Positions 36,665-49,224 of a DNA stretch of 64,000 nt are shown here, piece by piece. This DNA comes from Sialis fuliginosa (taxonomy: Eukaryota; Arthropoda; Insecta; Megaloptera; Sialidae). Under the pieces are notes generated by a model. The model searched no databases, had not been told where the DNA came from, and saw nothing but the letters and a program-made list of their open reading frames with translations. The number at the start of each line of letters is the position of its first letter. Within the stretch, counting starts at the first letter, position 1. The stretch lies in contig OY540814.1 in assembly GCA_961205875.1 (NCBI GenBank), positions 8,910,993-8,974,992 on the forward strand, in the 5' to 3' direction. The position numbers and the translations under genes are program-made.

Positions 36665-38820
36665 ATGTAGTTTATAAATTAAATAATTAATTTAATAAAA
36701 GTAAGTTACTTTTGACAATTCTTTTCTATACATTTATTCGTTTAATAAGAATAGTAATATTGAAAACTGGCGTATTGGACGCAGTATTGCCAGGGGATAT
36801 ACATTTAATCTGTACTAAACATATTAAACGTTGTTTTCACTTATCGCTAACTATTTAGGTAGCGCACGTTAGGATAACTCTTAGAATTTTTTTTCCAAGT
36901 TCATGAAATTTACATAAAATATCCTCGTGAAACACTTTATCCTTTAGTGAAATTTGAAATGAAATCCGTTCAGTAGTTATTGAGAAAATTTGAAATTGAA
37001 TTTTTCGAATTACTTTGAAACAGTGCGAATTATGCAAGTTTAAAATTGTAGATAATGTTATTATCTATAATTTATGTTCTATTCATTTTTTCGAAAAAAC
37101 AAATTAATTTTTTAAAATTTATTATAATTCAAATGGTTTATAACAGAGATGAGTGTCATGGAACTTTCTTATACGTATTACAGAAATTCAATAGTGTGCG
37201 TGTTTGCCATAGGTACCATGGGACTTTCGTTTACGTAATACTGAGAGCGAACAGTGTGGGTGAGTCTAAATAATTATATAAAACATTTTTTTCTGACTAA
37301 ATTATAAATGTTGGAAAAAATGTATGTGAAATAAATTATAGAAAATATCATACTCGTCATTTTTTATCTAAAACATTTTTTTCTTATTTAAAATATAATT
37401 CGAAAATTCAAAAATTGACAAGAGTAAACATCCGTTTCCGGTTTAATAAATATGTTCAAAAAAATTCATTTCATATATGTTGTAGAGAATATTATTATTT
37501 ATAATTTATACCCAAATCATTTTGATTGGTTTATCAGAAAAAGAAGAATCACGTGCACTGTTCACTGTCAGTATTACGTACGTATAAGAAAGTCCCGTGG
37601 CACCCATGGTAGATATTTCTCATCGAGTCAGAAACAAATGTATGAAATTTCAATTTTTTATGTAACCATTTCCAAGATTATTCGGTTAGGTTACCGAATT
37701 ATTTGGATTGTAGGTATCTTGAAACCTAAAAAATATGAACTCACTCCTGGTGAAAAGTAAAAACAGACTTTTCTCTGTTTATAAATACCTAACGACATAC
37801 GGGAAACAAAAATATGTAAACTTATACATATTAATGTTTTGGAAAGAGTTTAGTGTGTAGTATCAAAATCTAGATTACACCTTCAACGCAAGACATATTA
37901 GCCTGAACTGTCTCAGGAGGGACATAACTCAAAACTAGAAACTAAGAAGCAGCATGCACGCTTGGGATGTAAGGACGGGGGTTGGTAATTGGGGTGCTCA
38001 CTTTACGTACCTTTAGAACTTAGTTTTCACTCACAAAGCTTAATTGTACTTGTAGACGAATCGACAGTGTTGTCTCATCTCTCTCTTATCAATGTTATGC
38101 ACCAATTTCTAGCGAATCAGATGTGTGTTTCCGGTGGAATAAATCAGATGCTTTTTTCATTTTGGATCCTATTTGGCCAAACAGGAAGGATCGGAAACAA
38201 ATTAAATGCCATAAAAAGTATTGAAACTATGCCGGAAGAATATTTGACTCGACTTGATAGAAAAAATTGCGTATTATAAAAATTACAATGGAGATTGTAA
38301 AAGTTATTAAATTGACAGTATATGTTAAAACTAATTCAAATTTTTAATCGGCAACTGTCATTTTTAATATAAAATCGACTTCATTTTTCTCCGTGTGGCA
38401 AATTCTAAACAACTTTAATAAATTCAATTATTTAATGAAATTGCAATTTTATAATAATTTAAAAATGATTGCCAATATGAGAAAGTTTTGATTAGTTTAT
38501 TCTAACTTTATTTAATGATTTCACAAACTCTAACGAAAATTTCCAATATAATATTCATCATTTCTAATCAGTGGAGAACATTAAGCTTTGTTTTATTAAT
38601 GTAATTAATAACTAGGCGGGCATGAATCTGTTATGAAGACCAATATAGCGTAAAATTTAACAAAACTATTTATAATTCATTTCAGTTACAACTGATTGCT
38701 CTAAATTAAAACGTCTGCTGTAGAAATTCAATTAAACTGTATTATCATTTCGAAGAGAATTATTTTAAAATATGTACATTATATTAATTGAATGATTGAG
38801 ATTAAATTTTGAGTTAGTTT
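36665..38820. other. Intergenic DNA with decayed repeat pieces
   Basis: The sequences around 37140-37260 and 37560-37620 share inverted blocks (ACTTTCTTATACGTATTAC versus GTATTACGTACGTATAAGAAAGT), suggesting the ends of a lost element. A frame at 37989-38279 finishes in codon-like sequence (IGNKLNAIKSIETMPEEYL) after an acceptor-like CCAAACAG, but I cannot assign it. Confidence 0.35.
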
Positions 38821-38833
38821 TGACTGAGTCTAG

Positions 38834-41800
38834 ACCTGTGTGAAGTTAGCCCCCCTTTTGTTGAAATTCTAATTTTTGAAAGTTGTGCCAAATTGTGCTA
38901 TACTTGTGCTACATTGTGCCAAAATATTTTCCCCCTAAAATAAAAACAACACTGGAAAAACCCAAAAAACGATTTTTTTTAGTAGCCCCCCTTTTTTTGA
39001 AATTCAAATTTTTGAAAGTTGTGTAAAATTGTGCTAGTTGTTCTTAACATTGTGCCAAAACATCAATACTCTAATATAATTTTCCAGCCCCCCAGAACAA
39101 AAATACATTTTTCACCAGCCCCCCTTTTGCTGAATTTCAAAATTTTGAAAGTTGTGCTGAATTGTGCTATACTTGTGCTACATTGTGCTAAAATATTTCC
39201 ATACTAAAATAAAAACTGCTCTAATAAAACCAAAAAAACGTTTTTTTTTTAGTGTGAAGTTAGCCCCCCTTTTGTTGAATTTCAAAATTTTGAAAGTTGT
39301 GCTAAATTGTGCTAAACTTGTGCTACATTGTGCCAATATATTTCCACCCTAAAATAAAAACTGCTCTAATAAAACCAAAAAAACGTTTTTTTTTAGTGTG
39401 AAGTTAGCCCCCCTTTTGTTGAATTTCAAAATTTTGAAAGTTGTGCTGAATTGTGCTATATTTGTGCTACATTGTGCTAAAATATTTCCACTCTAAAATA
39501 AAAACTGCTCTAATAAAACCAAAAAAACGCTGTTTTTTTTAGTGTGAAGTTAGCCCCCCTTTTGTTGAATTTCAAAATTTTGAAAGTTGTGCTAAATTGT
39601 GCTAAACTTGTGCTACATTGTGCCAAAATATTTCCCCCCTAAAATAAAAACTGCTCTAATAAAACTAATAAAACGTTTGGTTATTTTTGGTGCGAAGTTA
39701 GCCCCCGTTTTGTTGAATTTAAAAATTTTGAAAGTTGTGCTAAATTGTATTATACTTGTGCTACATTGTGCCAAAATATTTCCCCCCTAAAATAAAAAAT
39801 TCCCTAATAAAACTTTAAAAAACGTTTTTTTTGGTGGGAAGTTAGCTTCCTTTTTGTTGAATTTCAAAATTTTGAAATATGTGCTAAATTGTGCTATACT
39901 TGTGCTACATTGTGTCAAAATAATTACCCCCTAAATTAAAAACTGCTCTAATAAAACTAAAAAAACGGTGTTTTTTTGGTGTGAAGCTAGCCCCCCTTTT
40001 GTTGAATTTCAAAATTTTGAAAAGTGTGCTGAATTGTGCTAAGCTTGTGCTACATTGTGCCAAAATATTTCCACCCTCAAATACAAATTGCAATAATAAA
40101 ACTAAAAAAACGTTTTTTTTTATTGTTTTTTTGTGAAGTTAGCCCCCATTATGTTTAATTTAAGAATTTTGAAAGTTGTGCTCAATTGTGCTATTTGTTG
40201 CTTACGTTGTTCCAAAATATTTCACCCATAAAATAAAATAAAAATTATTTACTTCAATATCTGATAAAGATTATATTGATATAAACATTAAAAGAATAAA
40301 TAAAGAAAAAGAAAATTTATAGACCATAGTTATTTATTATACATGTATATACACATTACAGGTAACGGTAAACATATAATTAATAATAAAAGGATATTGT
40401 ATAGGCTCTCTTGCAACGCAAGATATTTACGCCACTAATAAACCAATTTAAAATTTTTTTGAAAAGTTAAATAGTGATTGTAGCTTTTAAATTCAAACAA
40501 TTAAATTTCGTGTAGTGGCGTCAGACTGGCGCCGAATCGACATCACCAACAATATCTATAAACACAGTTTGGATACGAATTTTTATTTTATTTTATGGGT
40601 GAAATATTTTGGAACAACGTAAGCAACAACTAGCACAATTGAGCACAACTTTCAAAATTCTTAAATTAAACATAATGGGGGCTAACTTCACAAAAAAACA
40701 ATAAAAAAAAACGTTTTTTTAGTTTTATTATTACAATTTTTATTTGAGGGTGGAAATATTTTGGCACAATGTAGCACAAGCTTAGCACAATTCAGCACAC
40801 TTTTCAAAATTTTGAAATTCAACAAAAGGGGGGCTAACTTCACACCAAAAAAACACCGTTTTTTAGTTTTATTAGAGCAGTTTTTAATTTAGGGGGGAAT
40901 TATTTTGGCACAATGTAGCACAAGTATAGCACAATTTAGCACATATTTCAAAATTTTGAAATTCAACAAAACGGGGGCTAACTTCGCACCAAAAAAAAAC
41001 CAACCGTTTTTTTAGTTTTATTAGAGCAGTTTTTATTTTAGGGTGGAAATATTTTGGCACAATGTAGCACAAGTATAATACAATTTAGCACAACTTTCAA
41101 AATTTTGAAATTCAATAAAAGGGAGGCTAACTTCACACTAAAAAAAAAACGTTTTTTTGGTTTTATTAGAGCAGTTTTTATTTTAGTGTGGAAATATTTT
41201 AGCACAATGTAGCACAAGTATAGCACAATTCAGCACAACTTTCAAAATTTTGAAATTCAACAAAAGGGGGGCTAGCTTCACACTAAAAAAAAACGTTTTT
41301 TTGGTTTTATTAGAGCAGTTTTTATTTTAGAGTGGAAATATTTTAGCACAATGTAGCACAAGTATAGCACAATTCAGCACAACTTTCAAAATTTTGAAAT
41401 TCAACAAAAGGGGGGCTAACTTCACACTAAAAAAAAACGTTTTTTTGGTTTTATTAGAGCAGTTTTTATTTTAGTGTGGAAATATTTTAGCACAATGTAG
41501 CACAAGTATAGCACAATTCAGCACAACTTTCAAAATTTTGAAATTCAACAAAAGGGGGGCTAACTTCACACTAAAAAAAAACGTTTTTTTGGTTTTATTA
41601 GAGCAGTTTTTATTTTAGAGTGGAAATATTTTAGCACAATGTAGCACAAGTATAGCACAATTCAGCACAACTTTCAAAATTTTGAAATTCAACAAAAGGG
41701 GGGCTAACTTCACACTAAAAAAAAAACGTTTTTTTGGTTTTATTAGAGCAGTTTTTATTTTAGAGTGGAAATATTTTAGCACAATGTAGCACAAGTATAG

Positions 41801-42133
41801 CACAATTCAGCACAACTTTCAAAATTTTGAAATTCAACAAAAGGGGGGCCGGTGAAAAATGTTTTTTTGTTTTGGGGGGCTGGAAAATTATATTAGAGTA
41901 TTGATGTTTTGGCACAATGTTAGGAACAACTAGCACAATTTTGCACAACTTTCAAAAATTTGAATTTCAAAAAAAGGGGGGCTACTAAAAAAAATCGTTT
42001 TTTGGGTTTTTCCAGTGTTGTTTTTATTTTAGGGGGGAAATATTTTGGCACAATGTAGCACAAGTATAGCACAATTTGGCACAACTTTCAAAAATTAGAA
42101 TTTCAACAAAAGGGGGGCTAACTTCACACAGGT
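38834..42133. mobile_element. 3.3-kb Foldback-type element with tandem-repeat inverted arms and 9-bp TSD
   Basis: Perfect ends ACCTGTGTGAAGTTAG and CTAACTTCACACAGGT are flanked by identical TGAGTCTAG (38825-38833, 42134-42142). The left arm is 38834-40246, the right arm 40579-42133, and the 332-bp centre is unique. Each arm is a tandem array of ~145-bp units (GTGAAGTTAGCCCCCC, GTTGAATTTCAAAATTTTGAAAGTTGTGCT, then TTGTGCTACATTGTGCCAAAAT, split here only for reading), about ten on the left and eleven on the right. The outermost units are distinct from the homogenised inner ones and match closely between arms. Drosophila FB elements and some Mutator-like elements share long repetitive inverted ends and 9-bp duplications. 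No transposase is encoded; the ~62-codon frames in the arms are repeat artefacts. Confidence 0.92.
40247..40578. other. Unique loop of the Foldback-type element
   Basis: This is 332 bp of AT-rich sequence between the two arms, with a GC-richer end (around 40500-40560, GTGGCGTCAGACTGGCGCC). No frame of note. It would form the loop if the arms paired. Confidence 0.7.
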
Positions 42134-42263
42134 TGAGTCTAGTGTAAACAAATTAAACGAATGTTTAAAATATCTTACCTCTATAATAAAAAAATTATTA
42201 CTAGGTTTGTCGTAGGTATGTAAATATATTTATGTCATTTTTAAAATCTTACAAAATAATTAA

Positions 42264-42844
42264 GGGACCATTCCACTGTACAAATTTTTGTAAATATTTT
42301 TTTGCATTATCGAAAAATATAGACTTTCATAAATATACTGTTAAATTTTGATTACGACATTCGAATTATTCCGGTCGCCTTTCTTAGAAAAAGAGATCGA
42401 CCATCCGCGTGTAAGATAAAGCATCTCATATGGTAACGTTTTTTTTTCGAAATATTGTTTTTCAAAATGGCGGAAGATTTTAAACGAAGAGTTTTCAAAT
42501 TATTCATCTCAAATTTTGCTACATCATTCTTCACGCAATTCCTTAAAGTCGTACGGAAGCTTTTTTATTTATTTGAAAATTTTACATTTTTTGAACGAAA
42601 AACTGTCGAAAAAAGACTCAATTTGACATTTAATTTTTGATTTTTTTTTCTTTTTGGAAATTTTTGGCGCTTTATTTTAGATATCATTTTACAGTGGCCA
42701 AAAAAAAATTTGATAAAAAATAAAAGTAAAACATTAAAAAATATTTTTGTGTTCAACATAAGTCATATGATAAACGCAAAAAATAGGACTGATTAACGAA
42801 TTCGATTCAATAAAAAAAGACAGGAAAATCAGCATAATGGTTCT
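42264..42844. mobile_element. Probable piggyBac-type MITE (TTAA sites)
   Basis: TTAA at 42260-42263 and 42845-42848 flank GGGACCATT and AATGGTTCT, which are inverse with mismatches. The interior has overlapping short frames on both strands without motifs. The terminal match is short, so the call is tentative. Confidence 0.5.
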
Positions 42845-43009
42845 TTAAATTTAAAATAAATATGAAAAGAAGACATTTTATATAAAACTAAAATATCTTC
42901 CTGCACAAACAAAAATATAATATCTCATCGAAATCAGTTAAAATATATGTACTATGTATAATTTTTAGTAACAATATCTAAAAAAGCCTATCGTTTTGAC
43001 AGAGACTAG

Positions 43010-43300
43010 CAAAGTTTGTTGAACATTTACCGCGGGCAGTTTTAATTTTATAAAATTCATCGTGAACTTAACCCATATATCACCGAACAACGCACTCCGA
43101 AGTTGTCCCGCAGGGGCTTTTATTTAAACAATGACTCATTTGCAGCGCGTCTGTTATTAAAAAGTCTTTGGAGACCGCTTAGCCGTGGCCTGGTTGTTCT
43201 CCGCTCCCCACCTGACTTACCACCAGTGTCGCGTCCCTTCGCGATCCCTGTTTGTACACTAGGACCCACCTGAATAACCTCCACCTATGTGTATTGTAAT
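43010..43300. other. GC-balanced unique island
   Basis: The stretch is markedly less AT-rich than its neighbours, not repeated in the window and rich in CpG (CGTCCCTTCGCGATCCC). It has no open frame of useful length. A conserved non-coding element or promoter is possible. Confidence 0.3.
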
Positions 43301-43491
43301 TAAAGTTAAACTAATGTTGATCCGCAAATCACCGATTGAACAATTATACATGATTTATATTGCCTATAATTACTCCAATAAAATTACCCGGGGATGTACT
43401 GCATACTTATTACTGATATTGGGATAACTGCATCTACGTAAATGTTGATGCTTTATTTTATAAAAGGTTCATTTTTAATAAAATTAGTACA

Positions 43492-44027
43492 ATTTTCCAT
43501 AGACTGAAAAGTATATTAAAATTGTTTTTCCACTTAATCCATTAAGTGGTAGATGACCATTTAACTTTAATCCTTCAGTTATGATATATTTGCGTACAAA
43601 GTCGTTATCAGAGCGCCCCCCTCCCCTATTTTCTAAACTATCAATATAAAAAATCTGAAAAAATTCGAGACTGTAGCATTAGTACTTTCAATGAAAATTA
43701 TAACAAACACTGTTAACATTTTTTTGGACCCTGCTCCCATAGACTGAAAAGTATACTCACTTTTTTTTCCACTTACCCCATTGAGTTATGTTATATGACC
43801 TTTTGATTTTAATCCTCCAGTCACAATATATTTGTTTTTAAATGTCGTTATCAGAGCGTCCCCTCCTCTAATTTCTTAACTATGGATTAAAAAAATCTAA
43901 AAAAAATCCAGTTTAATTAGTACTTTCAACGAAAATTATAACGAATACTGTAGCAAGAATAGTCTATGAAATTTTTTGAAATAACTCTTTTTTATAAATC
44001 GTAATGACTACGGAACCCTATCATGGT
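43492..44027 (-). repeat. Dispersed repeat family A, truncated inverted copy
   Basis: Two or more family A subunits (TTTTCAGTCTATGG, CGATATATTTGCGT-like and ACTGAAGGATTAAA blocks) are present on the minus strand, with the head end lost after the GGGTTCCGTAGTCATTACG motif. Confidence 0.6.
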
Positions 44028-45865
44028 ATGCCTTTGTATTTAATTATCGCGTAAATAAATATCAGATAATGTCGTATAAACAGAAAATAAAGAATAAAGT
44101 AAAAAAAGTTGATAAACAATTAAAATATTCATGAGTTTTATTTAATAATACTAAATACATGTGAGCTAATTTTAGAAAGTCCGATCCATTAAAAATATAT
44201 TTAAAATTCGTTTGATTAAAAATAATTACTTTTTAATGCATATATTCAGTAGCTTTACAATTTAAATCAAAGTACTTATTAACCATAGTTGTATTATATT
44301 ACCACATGAAATTATATATTCCCTCTTCGAACATTTACCCGAAAATATATATATATTTTTTATATTTTCAACGGAAAACAGTATTGGACAATTAACCGGA
44401 TATGGTGATTTTCTTTGTATGTAGGTATATTATTATTTTTATGAAGTATTTAAAAAAGAAACTATAATTTAAAAAAATATTTCCATATATAACTATCGTG
44501 TACATTCTTATTAGTTGACTTTAAGTATACGCTATGCGTTTTTAAACGACTGCAGTTTATTAAATGAAATTGAGCGGAAAACATTTTTTTATGCATTCCA
44601 ATCAATCTAATGACGTATTATTAATTTTCATATCATATTGAAAATATGTAGGATTGTAATTACTATATTTTGTTTTTTTTTCTTCTTAGGTTAACTTATT
44701 TTTAAAACATCAGTTTTATTATTTGCAGTTTGTATGAATATAATAGTAAACTCGTTTCATATTTATAGAGAGACTGTAACTATCAATTTATCCAGGTTTA
44801 TTTGAAATTATTTCTAAACGTAATATATACAGGATGTATAATTTAATAATGGAAAATTAATTATTTATTTATTTTGGATTCATATACATGCAAATATTTT
44901 ATTTACAGTTTATTCGATTTGATATAATTTGATGCTTTATTGCAGAAATGGGATATTTGTGTTTGTTTAAAACTTTAAACATTTAATTATTTAAAACATT
45001 TATTTAATATATAAAAATGAATGTTCGTTTGTATGAGGCTTATAGACTTTGGAATTATTTAACAGATTTCAATGTGCAGTATCGTGGCAATTAATATTTT
45101 ATGAAAACCTATGATTTAACATCAAAAGACTAAAAAAATCTTTATCAAGTCGTGTTTTGTTTCCATGATGTCACAGCATACAAAAAATTTAGGTAAATAA
45201 AAACATAGTACCTAGCCATGAAATACAGAATTCTATAATTTACGGTTCAGTATTTTATTTTATTAATTTAAATCACTATAATCACGTCTAGGGCATACAA
45301 ACCGGTTTTAACCGAAAACACATAAGCCTAGGTTTGTGTTGTGGTCACTATAAAAACTTTAAGTCTTACAATTCTGATTTTCAATTAAAAAAAAACAAAT
45401 TTGTCTAATTTTAGTCAAACAGAATACACAAACCCTTTCCGAGAAGATGAAATGACGACAAGAAAGACACAAATAACAGACTCGTTTGTATAGAAAATTG
45501 ATTTATGGTTTTTAAATGGCATACACACAAAAAACTTTGAAGGCTTCGTTCTATCAGGTGTCGGATGTATACGCGCAGATAGAATAGTCAGTGACAAATT
45601 AGGGATATTGCGTACTATTGGAGAAAGGGTCTATTGTGTCTCAAAGGGATGCAGGTATGCATAACTTTCATTCAAGAAAGGTATTTGTAAAAAATGAACG
45701 TTTCTTAAAAACATCCATTGACGATTTTTGTGTCTAGTTGTGAGAAAGCAATAACAAGAATTGGTACGATGAAAATGTCGAGTTTTATATATATATTATA
45801 CATAGGCGCCAGTATGGGGGAAAATTTACAAATTGATTGAAAACGATTGAAAGTGAAAATATATA

Positions 45866-47380
45866 GGGGAGATACGCAATGAAACGGACAATGTCTGTTC
45901 CATCGAAACTATCTGAATGAACCATAAAGATGGCATTTGTCTAAGTGTCTTGTGTTATGTTTTTATTGACAATCAGGAACCCGAACCTGAACCCGAAAAC
46001 CGAAAAAAACCGTATTTTTATGAACCTGAACCCTAACCCTAAACCTGAATTAAAAAGTTCAATAAATTATTTTTAACATTTTTCTCCAATGATTTTTAAA
46101 AGAGATTATAAAATGTAGGTACTAATACTGGAAATCCGTTTGAATTTTATCAAGTCAACTAAAAAACATGTAAATTTTAGATTTACATGTTTTATACTTT
46201 CTTTTTTAATTCTATAACTAAATTACATTTCAATTTGCAAAAAAAATCTGAAAAGTAGAGATTTAATGTAATTTTATTCTTTGCCCTTTTTCTTGCAATA
46301 TTTTAATGGCTATAAATAAAAATAACGGTTTTTGAACCCAAACAGTTTACACCATACTGAACCCAAACCCGAACTTGAACCAAAATTTACATTTGAACCT
46401 GAACCGAACCTAAACCATAAATAAATTCCGGTCCAAGTCTCTGTTGACAATATAAGTTCTCGTCGTAAAAGAAAAAAAAATAGTTTTTTGAAAAAAAAAA
46501 GTTTTTATTGTATTTTTGATGTTAAACATTAACGATAAGTTACTTTTCAAATCTTATATATGTAGATGAAGTTTGTCAAATAATTTTAAAGGTTATCTAC
46601 TTACGCATTGAATCGAACAGATATTCGTGCATTGAAACGGACGGTTAATAAAATAGTAATGTTGATTGGCTATAATATCTTAAATGCAATAAATACGTTC
46701 ATGTAAAGGACTGCCGACCTTATTTTGCAATAATTGTAATTAAATAAATAGATTTCCTTTGAAAAAAATTTGTTAACCCCAAAATGACCTTTAAACCTCC
46801 ACTCAAGGTCAAAATTGTTACCTCCATTCCTGAAACTTTTGTACCAAATATTTTCCTTAAAAATCCATAGTTTTCCAGATATTAAATAATCTCAAGATTT
46901 AAAAATCATTCTGTATACATACTTAGATTTCCTGAATTGTATACATTTTTTAAGAGTTATAAAGAAATAATATAAAATAAAGTGAGTGTTTTTTTTTTAA
47001 TTTGAAGTATTTTAAATAACAACACATGGAGTTGAGTTCTTTTAAAATAATAAATGAAATTGTTGATTTTGAAAGTGGCTTAACTCCATTTGTGGTAAAA
47101 AAACACATATTATTCATTTAATAATTGGGGTTATTTTAATAGTAATTGTAATTTTAACTCTCTTATAAACATTTAAGCAATGTGGCACATGGATATCTTA
47201 GACGTATATTTTTAATTTTATTGAAACGCAAACTCTTAAATATCTCAGTTTAAACATAAATGGAGCTAGGCCACTTTCAAATTAAACGGCTCATATATAA
47301 CGTAGTTGATTTTTTAAAGAATGTAGTTTTAATAAAAAATTGCGTCAATTTCAAATGTTCGTTTCATTACGTATCTCCCC
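45866..47380. mobile_element. Tc1/mariner-type non-autonomous element (TA sites)
   Basis: Ends GGGGAGATACGCAATGAAAC and GTTTCATTACGTATCTCCCC are inverse with one difference and are flanked by TA at 45864-45865 and 47381-47382. There is no transposase. A hAT MITE is nested inside. A segment at 46750-46900 resembles 25260-25375 (ATGACCTTAAAACTTC-like), so part of the interior is itself dispersed. Confidence 0.72.
45974..46443. mobile_element. hAT-type MITE nested in the TA element
   Basis: TTGACAAT flanks both ends exactly (45966-45973, 46444-46451). The left end is CAGGAACCCGAACC; the right end read inversely is CAGAGACTTGGACC. Many GAACCCGAAC/GAACCTGAAC subterminal repeats lie at both ends. 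The CCCTAACCCTAAACC stretch is part of these repeats, not telomeric DNA. Confidence 0.8.
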
Positions 47381-47719
47381 TACTGATTTTTTATATGGGC
47401 GTAGGTTAATGTATCTATTATTATAAACAATAATAAAATGATTAGTTAGTTAATACTACAATAACCACATAAGCACCACAATGTGGAAAAAACTATAAAA
47501 TATTATATTCCATGAATGAGTGGTTTACCAAAAATTTATTACTAATGTAAAATAATTATTAAACGCTATAAAAGGTTTCAATTTTTGAATTCGAATTTGT
47601 ATTCAATAGAATACCATACCAATATATAAACATGAAATGTAAATATTGATATAAAGATGATAAAATTATTCAAACTGAGTGGATAAAAAATTATCTTCTG
47701 TTTGGGGTCGTATATTACT

Positions 47720-48060
47720 CGGGTACTATAAATATATTATAGATATTTATCTCAAAACCATCACATATATCCAAAAAATGTTTCAATCAACAAATGTTTG
47801 GTTGTGAGGGGGTAATCGAACTGTAATATTTATATGTTATTTTAGCGTGGTCTTAAAGGATATTTGAAGGTCAACATCATTTTCTAAATAAGAACCTATA
47901 GTTTTTATTTAGTAATCTTATTCTACTTGAAAAACCACGAATCTTTCATTAAAAACTTTTTTTTGAACAACCTAAGCCATCCAAGATATCTAACAAAATA
48001 ATTCGAGATTTTGGACTTTCAAGAATTTTTTACTCAGAAACTATTATTTAAAAATTAATT
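47720..48060 (+). repeat. Half copy of the 48234-49011 foldback MITE
   Basis: It matches the left half of the neighbouring element (AATGTTTGGTTGTGAGGGGG, then GATATTTGAAGGTCAACATC) with scattered differences, but lacks a clear terminal end and the right half. Confidence 0.7.
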
Positions 48061-48233
48061 AATAGAATATATAAATTGATCTTATTGTAAATAATTATTT
48101 ACTTAAAAACTATTGTATTTATTAGATAATATTAATTTTCTTTAAATATTATTTCATACTTTTCTGTGCTTTATTTTTGAAGTCGGTTCAACTTTTTTTT
48201 AATGTTAATTTTATATATTACATATTGTAGATA

Positions 48234-49011
48234 TACAGGGTGGGGCATTTAAACTGTTACAGATTATTATCTCAGAACCATTGCATATTTGAAAAAAATG
48301 TTTCAACCAAAAAATGTTTGGTTGTGAGGGGGTAATCGAGTAGTAATATTTAATTGTTATTTTAACGTGCCCTTCAAGGATATTTGAAGGTCAACATCAT
48401 TTTTTAAATAGGAACATATAGTTTTTATTTAGTAATCAAATTCGACATAAAAAAACACAAATCTTTCATTTTAATTTTTTTTTTTGTAGTTTTCCAACGT
48501 ATCTAACAAAATAATTCGAGATTTTTAACATTCAAGAATTTTTTACACAGAAACCATAAACTTTAGAAAAAAAGTACAAGATACAAAATAATTTTATTTT
48601 GGTCTAATAAAGCTTGGTGAATTATTTTAAAAAATTAAAAAACTATCCTAGTTATTTTATTTTAACAAAAACAAAAAAAATACGAAATGTTAAAAAAAAA
48701 TCTAGAATAATTCTCCAAGTTTCATTAGACTAAAACAAATATTTTTTGTATCTTGTACTTTTTCTCTAAAGTTTTAATGAAAGATTCGTATTTTTTCACG
48801 TAGAATAAGATTACTAAATAAAAACTATAGGTTCGTATTTAAAAAAATGATGTTGGCTTTCACATATCCTTGAAGGCCACGATTAAATAACAGTTAAATA
48901 TTACTATACGATTACCCCCTCACAACCAAACATTTTTTGGTTGAAATATTTTTTTCAAATATGCGATAGGTCTGAGATAATAATCTGTAACACTAAATGC
49001 CCCACCTTGTA
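48234..49011. mobile_element. Fully palindromic MITE (TA sites)
   Basis: The ends TACAGGGTGGGGCATTTA and TAAATGCCCCACCTTGTA are inverse with few differences and are flanked by TA (48232-48233, 49012-49013). Inverted symmetry continues almost to the centre near 48620, for example GTTTGGTTGTGAGGGGGTAA against TTACCCCCTCACAACCAAAC. It has no coding capacity and would fold into one long hairpin. Confidence 0.82.
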
Positions 49012-49224
49012 TATCTTGTTGCTATGTATTTAATAACATATTATAATTTATAATGTATGATATTTGTTTTATATTATGTTTATTACTTATTAAATAAAAT
49101 AAAACAAATATTTATAGGTATTATTAGATTACTGTTTATATTACATTTAGAAGCAGGCAGGTATTTTCAGTTTTTATTGAATAATCTTTGGTATTACCGC
49201 AAAAATAATAAAAAGTCATATGAT

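Noticed and set aside
39019..41948. Many ~60-62-codon frames with nearly the same sequence in the arms of the foldback element
   Set aside because: They are by-products of the 145-bp tandem unit, appear once per unit on opposite strands in the two arms, and encode no domain.
38834..42133. Regular spaced repeats that might suggest a CRISPR array
   Set aside because: Units are contiguous ~145-bp tandem repeats in inverted arms in a eukaryotic genome; there are no short repeats with unique spacers and no cas genes.
42455..42759. Overlapping frames on both strands near 42.5 kb
   Set aside because: They fall inside a TTAA-flanked MITE and lack any transposase motif.
46022..46045. CCCTAACCCTAAACC resembling telomeric repeats
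   Set aside because: It lies in the subterminal repeats of a hAT MITE with an 8-bp target duplication, and no array extends from it.
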